Shown: piece after piece, positions 59,246 through 64,000 of the stretch
How the letters are laid out: every line of letters begins with the position of its first letter
Numbering within the stretch: the first letter of the stretch is position 1
NCBI RefSeq assembly: GCF_964656455.1
Contig: NC_135718.1
Location: 130,493,966 to 130,557,965, forward strand
Direction: 5' to 3'
DNA from: Halichoerus grypus
Taxonomy: Eukaryota > Chordata > Mammalia > Carnivora > Phocidae
Length of the DNA stretch: 64,000 nt
Program-made: the position numbers and the translations under genes
Notes under the pieces: generated by a model
What the model saw: the letters and a program-made list of their open reading frames with translations, nothing else
Told to the model about the DNA's origin: nothing
The model's database searches: none

Positions 59246-59714
59246 CACCGTGGGTATGAGGGGAAGGAGATCCACCCTGACCATCCCCCACCTCTCTGTG
59301 GTGCCTGGGGCTCCCTCCGCAGGTGAATGTACCCCCATGGGCCATTCAGATTTCACGCAGCACCTTTTCTTTCTTCCATTTTGCATTCCCGTTCACGGTG
59401 TGTCGTCTTAGCCCTGTGCTGTCTGTGTACTTGTGCATGGTTCTTTCTTAAAAATGGGGAATTATCATGGCACAAATTTTTTTTTTTAAATCACTTCCCT
59501 CCCTCTGCAGCGCAGATGGCCCATGTGAGCTGTTGCAGGCAATAGAGCACGTGCCGTTATGAGTCCCGGCCGTGGGTGGTGGGGTACACCTGTCCCTTCT
59601 CAGCCTGGGGCTGACCAGATGATGGGGACGATGAGGTCTGATACCAAGAGTGCAAGAACTTTCGAAGAGCATGCTCCATTGACCTTATGACTTTGGTTTC
59701 AGCACTACACTCAA

Positions 59715-59815
59715 ACCAGGGGTTCTTAACCTTTTTGGGGGTATCAAGATCTTTGAGAATCTGATCCATAGGAACTTCTCAGGAAAAAAAAAAATCCACA
59801 TATCCACATATTCAC
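59715..59815 (+). mobile_element. Possible DNA-transposon relic
   Basis: The text ggttcttaacctttttggg then tttgagaatctgatcc is familiar from a short eutherian repeat. A 12-base A run interrupts it. Weakly supported. Confidence 0.4.
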
Positions 59816-59974
59816 AATTGGAAGGGATAGCCTGCTCTGCTCTAACCAAAGCCCAATGCCTAAGAATGACTATGAGGCCTTTTTCTAAATGGTCTGATGT
59901 CACAGCAATAGCAACGGAATACAGAGGGGCCAGCCCCGGGTGCTCTTTACCAACTGCATCAGCTGTTGCCTTTG

Positions 59975-60140
59975 GGTGCCCATCGTGGACACCTGTGGGG
60001 CTCTAAAAGCATCCACTGCCCCAGCCTCCCCTGAGGATTCTGACTTAGTAGGCCTAAGACGGGCCCCAGTGTCCATGTTTGTTAAAAGCTCTTCAGAGGA
60101 GTCTAACGAGCAGCCCCAGTTTAGAACTATTGTTCTGTGA
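59975..60140 (+). mobile_element. Possible DNA-transposon relic
   Basis: The text gattctgacttagtaggcct then gggccccagtgtccatgttt resembles a common hAT-type element. No ends identified. Confidence 0.4.
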
Positions 60141-60347
60141 ACTCAAAATAGAGCGGGCAGCCCCCGTGGTGCCAAGCCAGCCAAAGGCAGGCTGGACGGA
60201 GTCATCCCGCGAGGATGAGTCCTGGGCAGCTGGTGAGGGCCTGGAGCTGGCACTCGGGCTCCTGCCTTCCTAGCGGGAGCCGGTCTGCTGTCTCCTGCCC
60301 GCCCCGAGCCATCTAACTCGGCTGCCTGCACTCTGCTTGTCTTCCAG

Positions 60348-60479
60348 CTGCTCCCTACTGGCTGGACGAACCCAAGAACCTTATCCTGGCTCCTGGCGAG
60401 GACGGGAGACTGGTGTGTCGAGCCAATGGGAACCCCAAGCCCACTGTCCAGTGGATGGTAAATGGGGAACCTCTGCAAT
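60348..60479 (+). CDS. NFASC: NFASC exon: first half of Ig domain 4
   Basis: This exon encodes residues 352-395, from [11 protein letters not shown] to NGEPLQ. It holds the first Ig4 cysteine (Cys375 in RLVCRANG) and the core Trp of [15 protein letters not shown] is a conserved Ig4 entry motif of the L1 family. The acceptor is tcttccag and the donor gtaagt. The intron splitting Ig4 is phase 1, as in Ig2. Confidence 0.97.
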
Positions 60480-60599
60480 GTAAGTAACAAGCCATTGTCC
60501 CACCTGACTCTGCTGCGTCTCCTGTCAGAGGCTCCAGATCCCTATCCCTATGGGCCAGCCCCAGTTGTACCAGAATGAGGTTAAAGAATAGCCCCTTGG

Positions 60600-60795
60600 G
60601 GCGCCTGGGTAGCTCAGTCGTTAAGCGTCTGCCTTCGGCTCAGGTCATGATCCCAGAGTCCTGGGATCGAGCCCCCACATCGGGCTCCCTGCTCAGCGGG
60701 AAGCCTGCTTCTCCCTCTCCCACTCCCCCTGCTTGTGTTCCCTCTCTCGCTGTGCCTCTCTCTGTCAAATAAATAAAATCTTAAAAAAAAAAAAA
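60600..60795 (+). mobile_element. Can-SINE, young type
   Basis: Body cgttaagcgtctgccttcgg, ending in a long A run. Perfect duplication aaagaatagccccttgg at 60583-60599 and 60796-60812. It lies 121 bases downstream of the first Ig4 exon. Confidence 0.95.
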
Positions 60796-62329
60796 AAAGA
60801 ATAGCCCCTTGGCCACTGCTTCTGGAGCAGCCCAGCTCTTTGGACATCTCAAGAGGCAGGAAACCTGCCTCATTTGTGTGTGAGAACAGGAAATCTATGC
60901 TTATGTTCTCATATTTAGGGAGCATAAAACTCCCTTGGGTTTTTCTTGAATCTTGCTTTCTGCCCTAAACAACCACACAGCCCAGTTCAAGGTCTGTGAA
61001 AAGCCAGCCTCTGAGTGGGGGTGGGGCGTGGAAGGTAGAACAGAGCTCAGTAACCCAGGCTCCACTCTCTGCTGAGGGCAAAATGAGAGCCAGGCTGGAT
61101 AGAAGGAAGAACTTCCCTATGAGAGCAGAGATGCACTGATGCAGTTACTGGGTATGCCCAGATGTGGGGAAATTGAGTCCTGCCCGCTGGCTAGAGTAGG
61201 TGACTCCAGGGCCCCTCTGGCCAGGGCTCTCAGTCAGGTTTTCCCATCATAGTCTCTCCAGTTGCATTTACTTTATAAAATGTCCTTGTGGGTGTCTGTG
61301 AGAATACCATACACCTACACGGTCTCCCTCCCAGTCCGTGTCCTCGCCCTGGGCACAAGCAGAGATATGGACGTTGCCTGCCCTCTGCTGTTCTCCCTGT
61401 CCTGACAGCACTTTGGGAACAAGGCCGACAAAGGCCCAGACTCCACAGCACCACTGAATAAATGCAGAGCTCAGGACTTGCAGCTCAGCCTTGGCCCTGG
61501 AAAGATCACCTGTCACTTTAGGGGAGTGGCTGAGAAGAAAGTTGGCTCCATGAGAATTGCCAGGGAAGGAGGCATTGAAGTTGCTGGCGCGGACTTCTTC
61601 GTGCCTTTTTGCTGAGTGGGGACTTGGGGACGGGTGATAAGGATGCTGCCCTCATCTTCATTTACCTCCTGCTGATTCCCCAGTTCCGGGCTCAGACTTG
61701 CTATCTGTGGAGTGGCGCCTCGGGGACCAGACCCAAGGTGGTCCTCTGCCCACTGCTGCTATTGGTCTGAGCGATCCTGGATGTGTTCACAGACCATCCA
61801 AACCAAGTCACCTGGCTCAGTCCAGAAACCTTACAGAGGAAAGTCACCTTCCAGTGAAAGATGAAAAAAGTGGCGATTCTTTACATTTCTAGAAAACTTT
61901 ATTTATACCGCTCGTCATTCTTTTAATAAAGCTCCTCGGAGTGGGAGAAGGATGGGAGTAATTCTCCCCCACTTGACAGATGAGGGAAATGAGGCCCAGA
62001 TTTATTGATTTGTCCCAGTCCCAGATTGACGTGTGAACAGGACTGAGACCCCACAGCCACTCCCCAGCCTCTGCTCTCTGCATCCCAAGCCATCCATGCT
62101 GGGAGAGCTGTGGGAGGAAATATCGTCTCTCAGTTTAGGACACATCTCTTGGGACGATCAGGTAGCTGTGGCAAATTTAAGGACTCATTCAGTTCAACAG
62201 GCATTGGCTTATGGGTCTAACTCTGTGAATGTTTGAAGAATGCTCTGCTCCGAGGATGGGAAGGTGGTAGGTCTCATCCAGTTGTATATTCCTTTGTCCT
62301 TTTCAAAACCTTTAAGTATAGGCACAGTG

Positions 62330-62570
62330 GATTAAAATAATAACAACAATAGTAATCAGTGTGTGCCGGGCCTCTGCTGATGACTTCAGACATGCATTAA
62401 AATCTCAGGTTATCCTCATAAGAACCCTGCAAGGTGATATGTCATCCCCATTCTGCACACAAGGATGCTGGAGTTTAGAGGAGCTGAATGACCCTGGCAG
62501 GTGATGTGGTTGGAATTCAAACCCCTTTCTGTTTCCACAGCTTATGCTCTCAACCACACCTGCCCGGCTG
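62330..62570 (-). mobile_element. MIR
   Basis: The text tctcaggttatcctcataag, then ggaattcaaacccctttctg and gcttatgctctcaaccac is reverse MIR. Confidence 0.65.
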
Positions 62571-62818
62571 TTACACAGGTCCAGCAGGGACTCACAGTCC
62601 CATTGGACAGGCTGAGAAACAAACCCCAGTAGGTCTGATGATGGCCTGAAGCCACACAGCTGGGCAGCGGTAGAGCCAGAAGCCGGGTCTCCTGGGAGCC
62701 ACCCGGGGCAGCTGCTTCCACAGCACTCCAGTTGTCTTAGGGAGCCCTGGCCAGAGCCCCAAGTGCCCTCCGCCCCGCCCTGCCCGTTTCTCACGAGGGG
62801 CGTCTTTCCCGTCTGTAG

Positions 62819-62962
62819 CGGCACCACCCAACCCAAACCGCGAGGTGGCTGGGGACACCATCATCTTCCGGGACACCCAGATCAGCAGCAGGGCTGTGTA
62901 CCAGTGCAACACCTCCAACGAGCACGGCTACCTGCTGGCCAACGCCTTCGTCAGCGTGCTGG
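62819..62962 (+). CDS. NFASC: NFASC exon: second half of Ig domain 4
   Basis: This exon encodes residues 396-443, from [10 protein letters not shown] to FVSVL. It closes Ig4 with AVYQCNTSN (Cys425, partner of Cys375), where NTS is an N-glycosylation sequon. The acceptor is gtctgtag and the donor gtgagc. It ends in phase 1. Ig4 completes the four-domain horseshoe by packing against Ig1. Confidence 0.97.
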
Positions 62963-63564
62963 GTGAGCCTCCCTGGGGCTTGCTCCTGTCGTGGGGAGGC
63001 CAGCCAGGCTGGGAGGGGTAGGAGAGCATGGGACAGAGGAAGCATGGAGACTGAAGATGAATTTGCCGGGGAGGGTAGGGAACTTCAGATCCATGGAGCT
63101 GGGTGTGCAGACGGTTAGTTCCATGCTAGGATCATGTCTCCAGATGAGGGGGAGGGGCCTGTCTCACCCCCTCCGCATATCCAGGCCAACTCTGCCTGCG
63201 TTCTCGGTGGCCCTAGGGTAGGAAGTGGTTCTGAGTACTAGGGTCACTCCTAGATCAGGGAGAGGGCGGGGGCAGCTCAGAGATGCCTTGGGGCTATGGA
63301 GGGGCAGCTTCAGAACCTGTTAGGTAATCCGGAGAGACCTTTTGCAAAAGCTGGATTGCACACAGGGTAGGTTGAAGGCAGACGGGTGAGCTTCCTCTTC
63401 CCTCCCCTAACCCTGGGAGGCTTCTTAAAGGAGGGAGGTTGATGGGGGAAGGGACGGGGCGCTTGGAAAGCTACTGTGCTGCCAGGGCACATGGAAGACC
63501 TGGGTCGGGGGGGGACTGGAGGAGGTAGGCCCCCCAGCCAAAGTCTGTTCTCCGGGAATTGCAG
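62963..63564 (+). other. NFASC: NFASC intron between Ig4 and Ig5
   Basis: 602 bases, phase 1, G-rich, with no repeat identified. Confidence 0.85.
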
Positions 63565-63676
63565 ACGTGCCGCCCCGGATGCTGTCACCCCGGAACCAGC
63601 TCATTAGGGTGATCCTGTACAACCGGACACGGCTTGACTGCCCGTTCTTTGGGTCCCCCATCCCCACACTCCGATG
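63565..63676 (+). CDS. NFASC: NFASC exon: first half of Ig domain 5
   Basis: This exon encodes residues 444-480, from [10 protein letters not shown] to IPTLR. It holds a sequon NRT at Asn463 and the first Ig5 cysteine (Cys469, RLDCPFFGS). The acceptor is gaattgcag and the donor gtaagt. At 112 bases with a phase 2 exit, it has the same length and phases as the first Ig3 exon. Confidence 0.97.
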
Positions 63677-63789
63677 GTAAGTTCCAGGAGACCAGCCCCA
63701 CCCCCGGGAGTCCTCATTCCCCTCGGGCCCAAAATAGGTATTCAGCAAGACCAGGTAACCTTATAGGGTCGAAACTGGGAGAAAGTTGC

Positions 63790-63905
63790 CTGATCATCGA
63801 GGTCAGCCCCCTTATTGTGCAGAGACGAAAACCGAAGCCCAGAGAGGGCCAGAGACTTGCCAGGGCCACCCAGCAGGAGGAGGCAGACCCCTGCTCGACG
63901 GGGCC
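63790..63905 (-). mobile_element. MIR fragment
   Basis: The text aagcccagagagggccagag then acttgccagggccacccagc is reverse MIR, filling much of the 273-base intron before the last exon. Confidence 0.6.
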
Positions 63906-63949
63906 GGTCCTGTCTCAGTGTGCTGTGTGTTCTGCTGCTCTGTTGTGAG

Positions 63950-64000
63950 GTTTAAGAACGGGCAGGGAAGTAACCTGGATGGTGGTAACTACCACGTCTA
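63950..64000 (+). CDS. NFASC: NFASC exon: second half of Ig domain 5 (cut by window end)
   Basis: The last 51 bases continue the frame as W-FKNGQGSNLDGG and on to HVY (residues 481-497), matching neurofascin Ig5. The exon has no donor because the window ends inside it. Its acceptor is tgttgtgag, with G rather than C or T before the AG and a poor, G-interrupted pyrimidine tract. The frame only works with this AG. Confidence 0.93.

Larger units (their letters stand above)
59032..60347 (+). other. NFASC: NFASC intron between Ig3 and Ig4
   Basis: 1.3 kb with the GT microsatellite and two possible DNA-transposon relics. Confidence 0.85.
60480..62818 (+). other. NFASC: NFASC intron within Ig4
   Basis: 2.3 kb, phase 1, with a young SINE and a reverse MIR. 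60813-62330 is otherwise unremarkable. Confidence 0.85.

Overview
The window is a piece of a placental mammal nuclear genome and holds one recognisable gene on the + strand: the 5' part of NFASC (neurofascin, an L1-family immunoglobulin cell-adhesion molecule). Thirteen coding exon segments, from the start codon at 35931 to an exon cut by the window end at 64000, join with matching splice phases into one open frame of 497 codons. They encode the signal peptide, Ig domains 1-4 and the start of Ig5, in the order known for human neurofascin. Every other open reading frame I examined is a chance or antisense frame.

The organism is a carnivoran. About fourteen copies of the tRNA-derived Can-SINE are present, with heads reading gcgcctgggtggctcag and tails ending in aaataaataaaatctt. 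The youngest copies (tcagtcgttaagcgtctgcc heads) resemble, from memory, bear and seal SINEs more than the dog or mustelid types, so an arctoid such as a bear, panda or pinniped is the best guess.

Layout: 1-8900 is almost solid old L1 sequence, mostly on the minus strand, interrupted by SINEs, a truncated 5S rRNA retrocopy and a 188-bp near-perfect inverted duplication. 8900-35840 has no coding exon. It holds MIR, L2, L1 and SINE copies, a 1-kb 5'-truncated L1 with perfect target-site duplications, and one exon-like segment (12820-12964) that could be a 5'UTR exon. 35841-36021 is the start-codon exon. 36022-43189 contains a truncated U4 snRNA retrocopy and an 18-bp in-frame microexon. 43190-48260 encodes Ig1 and Ig2, 52270-52320 is a 51-bp in-frame cassette exon in the Ig2-Ig3 linker, 58310-62962 encodes Ig3 and Ig4, and Ig5 starts at 63565.

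I found no new biological system. The observations most worth a second look are the inverted templated duplication (6278-6466 / 7498-7685), a displaced 59-bp duplication (39434 / 41729), two tailless small-RNA retrocopies, the splice-site layout of the microexon, and the alternating intra-domain intron phases that point to duplication of two-Ig units.
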